Assembly: GCA_003993805.1 (NCBI GenBank)
Contig: RSEF01000026.1
Location: forward strand, 4,241,068-4,305,067
Reading direction: 5' to 3'
From: Himantopus leucocephalus
Lineage: Eukaryota; Chordata; Aves; Charadriiformes; Recurvirostridae
DNA length: 64,000 bases
The position numbers and the translations under genes were made by a program. The notes under the pieces were generated by a model. It had not been told where the DNA came from. It did no database searches and saw only the letters and a program-made list of their open reading frames with translations. Of this stretch, positions 48,878 to 61,400 are shown piece by piece (positions within the stretch are counted from its first letter, which is position 1; each line of letters starts with the position of its first letter).

Positions 48878-48915
48878 TGTCAGCCCTGCAAGATCAGGTA
48901 TTAACATCTCCGTAA
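48878..48915 (-). mobile_element. Possible ancient MIR/L2-type SINE/LINE relic
   Basis: A block reading CAGCCCTGCAAGATCAGG, followed by TATTAACATCTCCG, resembles the well-known 'ACAACCCTGTGAGGTAGGTATTATTATCCCC' signature of MIR/L2 in antisense orientation. It is short and diverged, so it could be coincidence. Confidence 0.2.
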
Positions 48916-50619
48916 CCTCTTGTACTAATTAAGATAGCGGATCTTTGGTATTCGCCTCCACGCCGGCTTCAAAGCCGAGCAGAGGCAGGTTGCTGAAGTG
49001 TTTGTGCATTTCAGTGAGTGGCCCTTGTAAAACAGAAATTATAACGAACGCACCACAGGAAGCTTTAATAGAAGTATACAGTCATTATAAAACGACTGGA
49101 ACTGAAAAAAACTGAGCTAAGCGTTGGAAATTAACAGGTGGGAACTTGCTGCTGCGGAAAGCGGCAGCAAGTAGGTGTTCCCAGACACCCTGCAGTCGCT
49201 GGTTAGAGACCTGCACACTCTGTCCGGGATCTGTCCTTTCTACAAAGCCACATTTAAACCGCCCCAGACCTTTTGCTTCTCCAAAGTACGCATCATATTG
49301 CAAACGGCCTTAACAGCAGCAATAGCTTCCAGTAGACTCCAAAAAACCAAGCCAAAGCACTTTAAGGTGAACACAGGAGCAGCCAGTCTGTCTTCTCTGA
49401 GCTAGAGGGGTTTTTACAAGGACTTCAGACACACCCCCCCACCCCCAGTGTTCGGGTACCCAGCCCAGGTCTCAGCAAGCCCAGCCCAGACTTCTGCAGC
49501 AGCCGGAGGTTCCTCCGCTCCAGCGGGAGCCACGGATCATCTCCACCGGCCGCGACGCTGCACACGGGGATGGGGCTCAGCGCCCCCAGCGCAGCCCCGG
49601 GCTGATGGATCCCGGCAGCACTAACCAGGTCAGGAAGGTTGACCCAGCTGTAGATGAGGTTTGAGCTTAAGGCACAGCCCAGGATACAGGATTGAATAAA
49701 GTTTAAATCCCAAAAGCCGCTTAAGTCTTAGCATTGCTATTTTTTGCTTGTCCGTACCCAGACACACTGCACTGCCGAGAGACTAAGCGCTTTCTGAACT
49801 CACAGTTTGAGACACCACAGTTTCAGGGAAAGGGAACTGTAGGAGATATTTTCTGTATAAATATCACCAACTCTCTGCACAAGCAGCACAGGACACTGAT
49901 AGGACACAGTTAAGACAAGAAGAAACATTTGCAAAGGGAGAGGAGAAAGAAAAACCAGTGGGCTGAACTGACAGAAGCTGGAATGACTCAGGATCTCACT
50001 GAACAAAGAGAAACCTCGATGCTTCAGTTTCTCTGGTTACACAAACCACGTTCAGTAAACACGGTCCTGTCTCACAGCCCCAGGGCCAAGCACAAAAGGA
50101 AAGAGCTCCGACTTCATCCCTTCTCCAGCTTGAAACAGAAAAGTTAGTAAACATAAAAAATGTTGTTGTGACTTAAAGAAAAACAATCCTCTCTTCCTCT
50201 GCTTACTCACCCCAACAAACAGGCGAGAGCAAGGTTCTTCCAGAGCTCCCTAACCACACACTGCAGCCAAGTTGTGCAGCAACCAGACACTCAGAAACAA
50301 TGAAAAAGCAAGAAGGAAAAAGAAAGGAAAAACCCCAAATACCTTTTCTTTCCCAGCATTTTCAGCCCTCCAAGGCCCCGAACTTCCATTTCTCTTTCAC
50401 CACCGGTGAGGTTTGCTGCACCTCACCCGTGGAGCCTCGTCATTTCAATGCAATTCACCTTTCTCCTGTGATTGTAGATCTGCTTCACCTGGGGGGTCTC
50501 AGCCAGGGCAGCCCTGCCCCACAGCACCTGATTTCAATACAACTCATTTGGCCTCAGAGGTTCATACCTTTGTACCTCCTGTCCCTGCTCTGCCCTTGGC
50601 AAAGAGGCAGAATGCAAAA

Positions 50620-50641
50620 GAAAACAAACAAACAAACAAAC
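50620..50641 (+). repeat. (AAAC)n microsatellite
   Basis: About five perfect AAAC units, followed by further A/C-rich sequence to about 50,695. Confidence 0.9.
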
Positions 50642-50929
50642 ACCACCAACAAAAAACCCTGACCCAAAACAAACAAAAAATCCAAAAAATCTTGGAGGCA
50701 TAAAAAAAAATATCATTCGATTGGAAATTTCATTACTTTTCTAAACATCTCTACTGGATTTCCCTTCATGCTGGTCTCTTCTAACTTAACAGCATACTTG
50801 GCCAACTTAACCTTTGAAAAGGTTTTTTTATCGATCGAGTGTTACACAGACATTTACATTTCTTGGAGGGAGGAAGAGGCAGGGAAGAAAATTAAATTAC
50901 TTTGCTTAGTGATCTTAATTATCTGAAAT

Positions 50930-51130
50930 AATTACCTTCAGTCAATTCTCAAACAAGAACTCTCTGGAGAACAGTGTATTTCAGTTTGGATAAAGGGAAA
51001 GGAATTGAGTCCAAAGGAGGACATTTTGTAACTTATTTAGATATACCTAATTAACCATCTGAGTGAGGAATCCAATCAAAGCTTCTCCATTACATTTAAT
51101 AATTAAAAGCAATTTAGAGGGGAAAAAAAC
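50930..51130. promoter_or_regulatory. AT-rich homeodomain-motif block, possible enhancer
   Basis: Contains AATAATTACC, CTAATTAACC, TTAATAATTAAAAG and GAATCCAATC motifs within 200 bases of unique DNA. Inferred from motif content only. Confidence 0.2.
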
Positions 51131-51815
51131 AAAAGGAGGGGTCTAAAAGAGCTCTCTATGACTCAAAGGATAATTTTAGCAAAGAACTGAACAAATGGGT
51201 GAAAGGAGACCAGAAGTAAAAACTTGTTATAAAAGCAATCAATTTTCTAGCCAGGCCCCAATAGAGAGCCTTGTTAACTCTTGTATTTTGTACACAGCTC
51301 TATGCTGGAACGAGCACAAAGATTTCCCGGCTTCCCAGAAATGGGCAGAGCTTCATTAAGACCTTTTCAGTGGAACGCAAGGGAAGCGCTTTGTTCCCGG
51401 TGCAGCAGCGGCTGACAGCTTGCAGAGACGTTGGCCGATTAAAAGAAATGATCCCTGTTATATTCATTACAGAAAGCATTAAAAAGTCCTCCAAAGAGTT
51501 TTCACATGGATTTCTGCATCCATATGTGTTCCTCCCAGCCCGGAGAGCGAGAAAGCAAGTCTTGCTGCTGAACGCTTGCAGTAATGAGTGAGAATGGGAT
51601 TTGGCTTTGTTGGGTTAGCCAAAACCCGATGAGGAGACCTCTGCAGGTCGGGCGGTTCTTCTCTGCAGCGCAGGAGCAGGGAGGCAGATGCCAGGGGCTG
51701 GCGGAGGTGCTGCATTTCACCCCCCCTGGGCAGAGCCCTGTCCCAGCAGTATGCCTCTCTCCTCCCTCTGCTTTAGCTTTTCCCAAGTTCGTAAGGCAGA
51801 GGACAATATTACTTT

Positions 51816-51979
51816 AGAATCATAGAATCAGAGAATGGTTTGGGTTGGAAGGGACCTTAAAGACCATCGAGTCCACCCCCTGCCCTGGGCAGGGACACCT
51901 CCCCCCAGCCCAGGGTGCTCCAAGCCCCGTCCAACCTGGCCTTGAACACCTCCAGGGATGGGGCAGCCACAGCTTCCCT
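51816..51979 (-). mobile_element. CR1 LINE 3' fragment (younger type)
   Basis: The plus strand begins AGAATCATAGAATCAGAGAA, continues with the GGTTTGGGTTGGAAGGGACC block, and proceeds through 'CTGCCCTGGGCAGGGACACC' to 'GGGATGGGGCAGCCACAGC'. This is the reverse complement of the CR1 3' end, including the 8-bp-type terminal repeat. The element is 5'-truncated after about 160 bases, and the match to consensus is close, so it is clearly younger than the copy at 27.5 kb. No coding part remains. Confidence 0.95.
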
Positions 51980-52184
51980 TTATTTGTATGTGAATATGTT
52001 TAGCAGGAATAACCCCTTCCAAACATGTAATAGACTCTGGCACAGTGAGCTATTCTAACTTTGATGCAAAAATTCTCCGTCTGCACCCCTGTGCTCCAGC
52101 AGCTCTGCCTCGCCGCCCCATCGCCTCTCTCCGCCTCGCCTGGGAGAGCGCGTGGGCACTGGGATGGACTCGCAGATGGGCTCC
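51980..52184. other. Short unique interval
   Basis: AT-rich, then CpG-richer unique sequence between the CR1 fragment and the duplicated junction. Nothing was recognised. Confidence 0.5.
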
Positions 52185-52273
52185 GGCCAGCCACTGGTCA
52201 CAGGAACATTTTTAATCCAGAGGGTTTANAGCCGGCCACTGGTCACAGGAACATTTTTAATCCGGAGGGTTTA
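52185..52273 (+). repeat. 44-bp direct duplication split by a single N
   Basis: Copy one (52,185-52,228) and copy two (52,230-52,273) flank N at 52,229. They share CCACTGGTCACAGGAACATT and the following TTTAATCC block, with three A/G differences and no indels. The structure is the same as at 40,556-40,777, indicating an unmerged contig overlap or two alleles placed in tandem. Confidence 0.9.
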
Positions 52274-55200
52274 CTAGATCAGAAAGGCCATCAGGCCACA
52301 CCGCTGCCGACTCACGTAACGTCTCATACAACTAATGGCAGTGGAAGGTTCAAAAGTCTGAAAAGCACAGAGGAAGGATAAATTTCTCTCACTTCCTCTA
52401 TTTTCCTTCTAAATTGCAAGGAAGTTCTTGGTGTCTACAGCTCTCCTGGTTCAGACAAAAGACATGAGAAGGTTTGTATATAACTGTTGCTTTCCCAGAA
52501 AAAATTGTGTGCACAGGATCACGCAAACAGGGCGACGCGCCTGTCTTACCGCCATTTGACCCATCTGTACGTCTTTTCAGATTCACGGAGAACCAAGGCT
52601 GAAGACGACCTTGCACGCTCATCCGGCCCTTACTGAAGTGCCATTAATCTCTACTGTTTCCCTTTCTGTAAAATAAAATGAATAGCTCACTGCTCAGCGT
52701 GCCAGTCAATAGTTATAACATACTCCAGGTCCTCTAGATGAAGAGTAAAACACTGTTTTGATGCAGCTGGGATAGTTCCTTGTCACAGGTAGTTTCTCTC
52801 CTGAATTTCCTTGTGCAGAGAAGTTCAGCCTGACTTGTTAGCCCCCAAGGTAATTCAAGGACTTAAAAGCAGGATACTGTTTAAGGGTTCAATCAAAGCA
52901 AACAAACTGCTAAAAATAAATTGGCATCCCATCTGTTGCCAGGCAGGGAATTTAGTCTCAACAGTCAGGGGACGGGATGAAAGGCTGTAATAAACACCTT
53001 GAAATGGATACCTGAGAAATTCGGTGGCCTCAGGAAAATGGTCTGATTTTCTCTTCCTTCGCTTGCACAAAAAGTTTTTTAATTTATCTGCCCTAAGGGA
53101 GAGAAGCGAGCGGAGGCTTCTGCAGTACGGGGAGGCAAGCGAACAAATACCGAGTCTCAAAGACTAATAATGTTCAAATGAACTATTGCTAATAAACATG
53201 TTTTCATGCACAGAGGGACGCGTGTGACCCGAGCGCGGTGCCAGCCCAGCGTGCTGGCCTGTGCCTGCTCCCCGCCAGCCCTACGGCAAGCAGCGGGCTC
53301 AAACCTCATTCCTGACCACCCTGGGAAACTATCCCGCATTCTGCTCCCTCCCGACAGCAAAAGCCACTCTGTAGCAAAACCTTTGCTCAAGGAATATTTT
53401 GCCAACCACCAGCCCGCTGATGGGCTGTCATTTTGCTGCAGCAAAACACACAGTCCCTGCGAAAGCCCCTGTCCACGGGAAGAGGCAGAAAGCAGCACCC
53501 TGCGCTGTGCTTTGGATAAAAGGTGCCCGGAGAATCGTCACTGTCTGCTAAAGGTGCGTCCAAAATACATTAAAAAGACAACAAAGAGGAAAGGGCAGCA
53601 AGTAAAGGTCATCTAGAACAAACCGCGTCATCCTGCCAACAGCAGCGTCAAGAGCAGCCGCTCCACAGGACCGCAACACTGCTAAAGACTGCACATCCCG
53701 CGTCCGCCTGCGAGTGGTGCACCCCAGCCCCGGCAGAATTGCTCAGTGGGGTTCAATAAACCAAATACGAAGTGGTTTGTGCTGAACAAAAGCACAAAGT
53801 AAAAAGACAATAAATAAATAGTTTTCATGCCGGTGAGATGCCTGGACATAGCGTTTTGGGATATCTCTGCGGATTCATTAGTATGTTCTGGAAACTATCT
53901 TCCTTTTGGCAAGTGTCCCCCCTGTCCCCCGAGGAGCTGGCACCCGCATCCTCCAGGACACTCACTGTTTGGCTCCTTACGCTGGCAGCGATCTGCGCTA
54001 ATATTTCATATGTGATTGGATACATTTTTAAGCAGAGTAGGAAGGCAACAGAAAATAATAAGGAGAAAATGCTTCGCTAGGAAGTATCTGGTAGATTGGT
54101 CTTTGCTGTTCATCAGCTTCTCTAGTAACTATCTACAGAAAATATTAACTGTTTAATTCAGTGAAACACCATGTGAGAGGGATTTCAAGTCTGCATTTGC
54201 ATCTACAGAGGCCTTTCTCCTCCAGAAGGACCACCTCTTCCTAAGCAGCCCGATTTTCCTGGCTCTGAATCCCCTGCCTCCTGCCAGCTCCCATCCTGCC
54301 TGTCCTTTCGCCTTTCTTTTTTTCCAAATCTGGTTTTACACTGTATCTCAAGAGAAGGCAGCACTGATCAAATCACCCACCTGCACACAAGAAATACCAA
54401 ATTTGACACTGCAGCCATGCAGCTTTCCTATTAACTCTACTCTCACCTCGGGTGGCGGTAGCTCTGGGTGCTGTCACCATCACACGCTTGAACTCTTTTT
54501 GTGATTTCCCCCATATCCTCGTAGGACATGCTTAGAGCTTTTGTTGCGATTCGAGCTGTGAGATTATTATGAACCAGAAGCTTGAAATGAAACTTTAAGA
54601 TGTAAAACAGTAAGGATCACAGCCAAGAAACCTATTTACGAGGCAAAAAACCAAACAGCTGTTTGGAGTCAGGAGAACCGACAGACCAACATCAGTGGAG
54701 CTCCAAACATATAGACTGGTATAAGAAGAAGAAAAAAAAGTACTAAATCCTCCCCATGCTGTCTGGAGCTGTTTGTGAGCGTACAGGTGGTGGTAAGGAG
54801 GACGTGCATCTCCCCACAGCGCGTTGGTTCTCTGCGTGCCAGCACGGGAATCCCGAGCAGCATCTCACACAGAAATAACACTTTCATTCCTCATTTCGCT
54901 CCTTCCAAGGTGGCCTCCGGGCAGTCTCTCTTTTACATCTTGCACGTTGGTAGGGATGTTCAGAATACCCTGCGCTCCTCTCTGCCAATGCCAACCTGAA
55001 AACGGACACCTGACAGCTATTCCTCGTTCTTTGCAATATAAATAATGAATGGTTTCATACCGGCAGGAATCAAATGGCACCAGATGACTCTGATAATAAA
55101 TCAGGAGAAAGGCAGGTGGTCTCTTGTCTGGCATCCCAAAGCTGATGTGCAGCTTTATGAGGAGGGAGGTGGCTCTGGTAGAAAACCCATCAATATAAAT

Positions 55201-58129
55201 CTGATGTTAGAAGCTATAGCGCTTTTCATACCAGTTTTAAGCATTGTCATAATTCTGGTCTTGTATGAAAAATCCTTGGCAAAGGGCTGGGCTAAGGAAC
55301 ACACTTGCACCACTCTAACTTTGGAGTTTATGTTCACTACTGTACCCTAAATCTAACTTTATGTCATTCATTGGGGGACAACTCACTCTCTGCCAGTATG
55401 GCTAAAGAAAATTCTAGTAAATACCTGGATATTTGGCATCGGGGAAAAATGATCTAAAAATCACCTTCTACCACTTGGCTCCTAGGTAGCTTGACTTGCT
55501 TTTACACCGTAATAATAAAGAATCATTTTCACTGCAATAATAGCTAAGCACCTCTTTCATCACTACCATGCGGTCCACGATGTCCGTACGCGTGTGCCCG
55601 TGTGGGACGAGGGGACCCGTGGGGTGCCAGAGAGGGGACGCCCCCGCCACAGGCGCTGTGCTTTTGCGGTTGTGTGAGGAGCAGAGACGGCGCGTTTGGA
55701 AACCGCCCCTGCCTGAAACAACTGCGAAAGGGTTTAGCTAAATAAAGGCTGCGAACGGGGGTGTCCTCGTCTGGCTGCCGACAGCCAGCGGCTCCCCGGG
55801 CACAGCGCCTCTATTCTCTCGCCACCTTCTGCCGCTTTCCTTCCCGGCATGCAAAATCCCAGGGACATTCAGCACATATTTGAGTAATTTATCCCTTTTT
55901 TTACTCAGCTATTCTAGTCTTATTCTCTAATGTGCTTAGAAAACTTCCACTTCTGGGGAAGAAAAAAAAAAGAGACTTTGTCACCATCTCAATTACCCAC
56001 TCAGACGGCGCGGCTGAGACGGACCGGCAGGTCACCTGAGCAGGAAGACCATTATCTGCCGTGTACACTGTCAGATTTCATGGGAAGGAGGTGGGAAGGT
56101 TCCTTCTGACAAGAAGTGGTTTTGATTTAGTGCTGCTCTAACGAACTGCATGGTGTGTCTAAAGATGACAGAGTACCTGGAAGGTAGTCTATTTACCCCT
56201 AAGGATAACTGCCATCTATTTAAACAGAACAGAGAAAAGATTATTTAAATAGGTTTGGATATATTCCCTGTGTCATAACAGACACGTTAGCTGCCAGCAG
56301 CCATCCCACAGCTATTTCCAAATGGTCAGGAAACAGATATTCTGAATAATTACATCTAGCAGGATCCAGGCAGATAAAAATTTCTCCGAACATCACCAAA
56401 CGGGGGCAATGGCCCAATATGAGCAACAGCACCTCAGGAAACTCCATTAAACCCTGTCTCTGGTCATCTTATGCCTAGGTAAGTAAAGCAAACACTTCCA
56501 AGCAGTGATGGTCACCAGGTCTTATGGGAAACATGAGGACCATGTTACAGAGCTCCAGTCAAGGGTACTAAGGCGCAGTTTAATTTCAGGCAAAGCTGGC
56601 TTTTATCAGTACTCCCACATGCCGAGAGATGGACTCTGTGACTGCTTATGAAATGTTTTGTCATGTAGCTTCCACTTTTCAGCAAGCTGATGAAAAAAAA
56701 GCATAAATCCATCAGACATGTTGTCTTACCAACTCCTGATATGTTTTGGCTACTTACAGAGAGTAAGAGAAGTCTTTGGAGCAGATGTGAAATTCAGATC
56801 TTGTTTGCTCACTTGTCATCACTCAAAAAGCAAAACAAACACTTCTGCTCATGGAAAAATTAGCCCTCGTGTCTCACCGCTCTGCCTCGCCTCGCACACT
56901 TGCTCCACCTCCCCCGTGGTGACGGTTCCTTTCGGTCCATAGCCCGGTCCCACATTCTTTAAAAGTTGCCATGAAGCGCCAGAGAAGCAGCGATAGTGAG
57001 CCCAGGAAATTGTGTAAATCAGTCTACGTGGCAATTATGCTGAAGACATCACTCATAAAAAACATCGAGATGCCATCACACTGCACCAGAAAGCAAAAGG
57101 TAATCCAGAGAGAGTCATGAAAAATTATGTCATGAACAACTTCCGAAAGGCTGATGTCAGTGTGTTCGTCAGTATTTTCACTGTGAGTTCCTCTGCCTCG
57201 AGAGGGGTATTTTGCAGGTACACGGAGCTACCTACAAGCTCTGGGTAACACAAAAGCAGCCAGGATGACAGTTTGTTACAAACGCCCCTTTTCTCTCTGA
57301 CATTTCGACATGCTCTCCAAACTTCATGATGTTTCTCACGGATACCCTGAACTGCGGAGCCGGTTTGGCACGACTTCCGCAACCTTCTCCAGAAGTGACA
57401 TATGCAGTTTTTCAGCATCTTCTCATAGCTCAGCTGCCCTTCCCGGTGATTTGCCGTGTTCCCCGGACACGCGTGGAGCCGGGGTGCGACCGGCTGCATG
57501 ACCGGCAGCAGCGAGGGCGGGAACGGGAACCCAGGTCACGGCTGTCTCCATCCTGCTCCCGGGCTGCTGAGCAGGTCAGGGGGTGGTGTTGGTGTATCGC
57601 TTACAGGAGGGTTTTTTCATCTTGTTCTTGTGCTTGTAATCACAGATAAAACAGAAAAAGCGATTTGAAGCTGCTATCTGGCCCAAGAAGAAAAAACCTT
57701 AACAGAAACACGTATGAGACAAGACCAGAATAATCTAATTGGATTCTTTCTTAAGCTAAATTCTACAATACCGTTATCTCCTTGATAATTTACTGCACGC
57801 AGTAATAAGCAAACAAAGAAAAATTGCTCTTGGTAAAATCTTACAGCCAGATTTCAGCATCCTGAAAGATTTCTTTTTTAAGTGAAAAAAGAAAGCTATG
57901 TTTTTACTGGGAATGCCTTAATAGTTTTGGGTTTTAACAGCCATCACATGGTGTAAAAAGAATTGTTCTGGAAATTCTGAATTTTGTTGCCCCTGTTATC
58001 TTTTTTTTCTGTAACAAATGATATATTTAACCTTTTCCCCATCAGGATTATGTAGCAGGGAGGTGTCCTGCCATTCAAAGGCGGCCAGTTTCCCGTTTAG
58101 AGCAGGGATGTCACTGATGATGTTTAGAG
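52274..58129. other. No gene recognised; unique sequence
   Basis: Mixed unique DNA with CpG-enriched patches at about 53,220-53,290, 55,560-55,850 and 57,440-57,540. A possible MIR relic lies at 52,641-52,692. An 80-codon plus-strand frame at 53,838-54,080 has hydrophobic stretches but no identifiable domain. No RNA gene was recognised. Confidence 0.5.
52641..52692 (+). mobile_element. Possible MIR SINE relic creating an antisense splice acceptor
   Basis: The stretch TTAATCTCTACTGTTTCC..TTCTGTAAAAT..AATAG parallels the MIR core 'CCTCAGTTTCCTCATCTGTAAAATGGGGATAATAG'. On the minus strand it yields TTTTATTTTACAG, a strong acceptor, followed by a segment ending in GGCG|GTAAGA (52,550). All minus frames across that segment contain stops. 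Divergence is high, so the call is weak. Confidence 0.25.
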
Positions 58130-58430
58130 GATGCTGCCAGGCGCAGCGCTGAGGCCAAAGCCCGCTCCCCACCTTCGTCCTGCTCCCCGGCACTGCACAG
58201 GCTGCAGTCCCCGGGGCAATGGCTGGCGGGATCCTGAGGCCGAGGAACAGCAGCAGCGGCGGGGAGCGGACCCTGAGAGATCCGGGCCAGGTGGCCGCGG
58301 GACCAGCCCTCGGTGCATCCGCAGCACTTCTGCCACAAGAGCGTGGGAAAACCCACAAAATGCAGACCCAGGCTGTCCTCGGCTGCGCTTTGCATCAGTT
58401 ACGTCCATCTTTCCAGCAAGAGACGGCCAA
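58130..58430. other. GC-rich patch
   Basis: CpG-enriched, with overlapping open frames on both strands (up to 152 codons on plus and 143 on minus). The simultaneous openness points to composition rather than coding. No donor or acceptor arrangement stands out. Confidence 0.4.
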
Positions 58431-61400
58431 TCCCTCTGCGGCTCTCCAAAGAGACGAGTGGTCGTGGCAGCAGTTGGAAAGGATGAACTTTTCAAGGCTT
58501 CACAGGCGTCACCAGGCAGCCGTCGCCATGAACCTCTCCCTCCCCAGATGCACAAAATTAAGTTTTGCTTTTTATGGATGCATAATTAACCCCTGGAGTA
58601 AACATCTATTCAAACCTACATAATTAGTACTTAATTTTTCAAGAAGCTAATGAAAGGCCCTTTTAGGTTCCTAATTGGCTGCTACTTTCTATTATTCAAC
58701 TCTGAGTATGAACGATCAACATGGGAACATGGGAAATGCACTATATGGCAGGAACTGGGCAGACTGGGAACGCGAGGCCGAAAGCCGACAAGCAGGACGG
58801 CCAAGCATCTGGCGCATGAAGAAGTACACCTCATGTGGACTGGCGTTGTGCAACACAGAGTAAATGTGATTCAAAAGTAGCATTCCTCAGTTGAAGAAAT
58901 TCGGTCTCAAAACCAAACCCACAATGTTTCACCTTTAGGTCATGGGGTGGTTGTAACTTTGGGGATGGTGGTTTGTGTAGTGGGTCGGGACATGTCCCAG
59001 AAAGACAATTTTCTCTGAAAACAATGGCAACACAAGAGATGCGCTAGCTGGAATTATTTAGGGACAGACAATCAAGCTGTACAGTAAATGTACCACTGAA
59101 CAGCTTAATTAACAGCACATGCCTATAAGGAGCTAATTACATGATTCTTTACCATTTTAAAATGAATGGTTACCACAGTTCCTAGGACCATAAATAGCAG
59201 GTTAAGAAGAATGAGCAAAACCTACAGCTAAGTTCTTTGGATAACTCTGTTACCAACTTAAGCACTTGATTTATAAAAATAAAGCCCATAGAAAAGAGCA
59301 ACGCTTTCCAACAGAGACAGCGTAGATTCAAAGAAGCCGCATCTAGTTCTGCATCGACTCATTCCCAATCGTGCTATAAATGAAGTAACCTCCTTGCAGT
59401 GTCTGTGTTTTAAGGCACCAAAGGAAAGCAAATAACACTTACAGATTCCACTTGAGAGGAACACATTATTGAATCGCATGTTACTTCAAGGAGCTCATCT
59501 AGAATAACACCCTCCCCCGACCAACCGCTCAGCAATCCCAGCTGTATTGCTTATCAAAGTCCTTATTTATTTATTTTTGCTCCAAAGTCCATGCTGCTGC
59601 CATCGGCTGTGCTGCAGTGCTCTCTGCTGGCACCAGCCTGGGAGCTCCTGGGATGCTACAGCCGAGCACAGGCAGCGCCAAGGCTGTGTGTCCCCCCGCC
59701 CCGAGCCTGTCCCCATGGGGACCGCACTGCGGGGGGCTGCCAGCCCGAGGATCTACAGCCTGTGAGTCAAGCTCCTGGAAGCCCTGACGTTACCAGCACC
59801 CGTTCTTTGTGTTTGCTTTCCGAGTTTGTACTTACATTCAGGGTGTCACGTCTCAAAACTTCTCTGCTCGAACCCCCCTGCGCACGCACCTCCTGAGTCT
59901 CGGCCCCGCTGCCCTCTTTGCCCTCTCACTGACAATATTCGGGAGATATTTTCATTTCTCGCTTCTTTGCAAAAACACACAGAAGTGTTCCGGGTCCCTT
60001 TCACCAGAGGTTACCTGCGCTAAGTGCCACCATTCTATTCCTTTCCAAGGTGAAGGTCTCTGGCGCTGTCTGATGAAAAGCACCCCGGACCAGCATCAAA
60101 GATCAGATGTGTTTTTCTTGCAAATCTGCTCCACGCGTTGTTAGCGGCGCCCGCGGCAGTGCCCGCAGCGACAGGGCTGATGGCGCCTTTCAAACACCTC
60201 TGCAAAGGGGCTGCTGCAATTCGCACATTGTGCTGTTGGTGTCCATCACACCTCCTCACTTCTGATTCATGCCGCTAAAAACTAGATTTCTGCTTGCTCT
60301 GAGTGTCTTTGGTTAATAACTGCTATTTTAACTCCAGCCCGTTGAGAGCTCAGCAAAGTCCCTGAACTGAATTGCCTGTTGTCCTAGATTTCTGTCAGGC
60401 AAGGTCGAGAGCCACCATCTCGACTGATTCTTTCCACGGCAAAGCACACAGGGCAGCTTTTCCCTCCCGCTCCCACCGGCTTCTCGGTGTTTTTCTCAGT
60501 GTGTTTCCGAAGGCCAAACTCCGAACACAGTCGACGTGTGGAGCAATGCAGCTCTCGCGTACTGAGGAGCCCTGCTCTGCTTTCCTTTTCTTCAGGCAAG
60601 TTTCCCCCTAGTTCTGAGGGGTGGCCGTCCCGAGCATCGCCCTGCTGCATCGTGCTCTTCCTGCCAGATTTATCATACATTTACAGCACGTGCTACAAGA
60701 GCGCGACCAGGCGTGCACGCCCGCGCCAGTCTATCACAGCCATCTCCTCTTCAGCACAACTGGGAACACCACACCGACCCCAAGGACTGGAGCGCAGTAA
60801 ACGCTCCCCTTTAGCTCCATTATCTCTGCCCTAAACTTCTCCCCAAGCAATTGCATTATCGCGACTCATGTCCTTTTTAATTTCATTTCCCCTTAATCAC
60901 CCTACACCTGACACAGCCTGGCCTGACTGGGTGCCACGGCACGGGGCCGGCGAGCGCTCCTCCGCGCGGGGCACACCAAACCCGGGGTCAGACACAGCAC
61001 AGGGAGATGGATGCTCACACAGAGACGCCAGTTTGTTCTCCTCATCGGCACTCTGTCGGCAATTATGACCGTAAAGAGCCTATTGCAACAAAGGGCTCGG
61101 TGCCACCCCCCGTGCGTGTCCCCTGGCCACCTCGCCAGCGCCCGCGGGTGGCACTGGGCTCTGCTGCACGTACGTAGGTTCCTTTGACTGAATCTGTCTC
61201 AAAATGCCCGCCCTGGTCCAGGCTGTCCTTCGCTCCCATGTTATCTGCCAACACAAGTTTTAACTGCAGCTATTAAATTTCTAGTTAGAATATGATTGCC
61301 GATAGCTTTTCAGAAAGTAAAAGAACTCTAGAGGAAGTTAATAAGAAATCCAAAAATCTTATGGAATAATAACAAATGAGCTGAGAACTGCATATGACAA

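Larger units (their letters stand above)
46927..51815. other. No gene recognised; AT-rich to mixed unique sequence
   Basis: Mostly AT-moderate unique DNA, with GC-rich patches at about 48,460-48,560 and 49,500-49,610. A possible MIR/L2 relic (48,878-48,915), an (AAAC)n microsatellite (50,620-50,641) and an AT-rich motif block (50,930-51,130) lie within it. No gene was recognised. Confidence 0.5.

Noticed and set aside
53838..54080. 80-codon frame with hydrophobic segments, loosely reminiscent of a PQ-loop membrane protein
   Set aside because: The defining Pro-Gln pair is absent, and no splice sites or neighbouring exons support it. The resemblance is within chance.
58131..58589. 152-codon plus frame opposite a 143-codon minus frame
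   Set aside because: Both strands open over the same GC-rich patch indicates low stop-codon frequency, not a gene.
60300..60330. TCTTTGGTTA, identical to the start of the miR-9 mature sequence
   Set aside because: Identity ends after the first bases and no precursor hairpin surrounds it.
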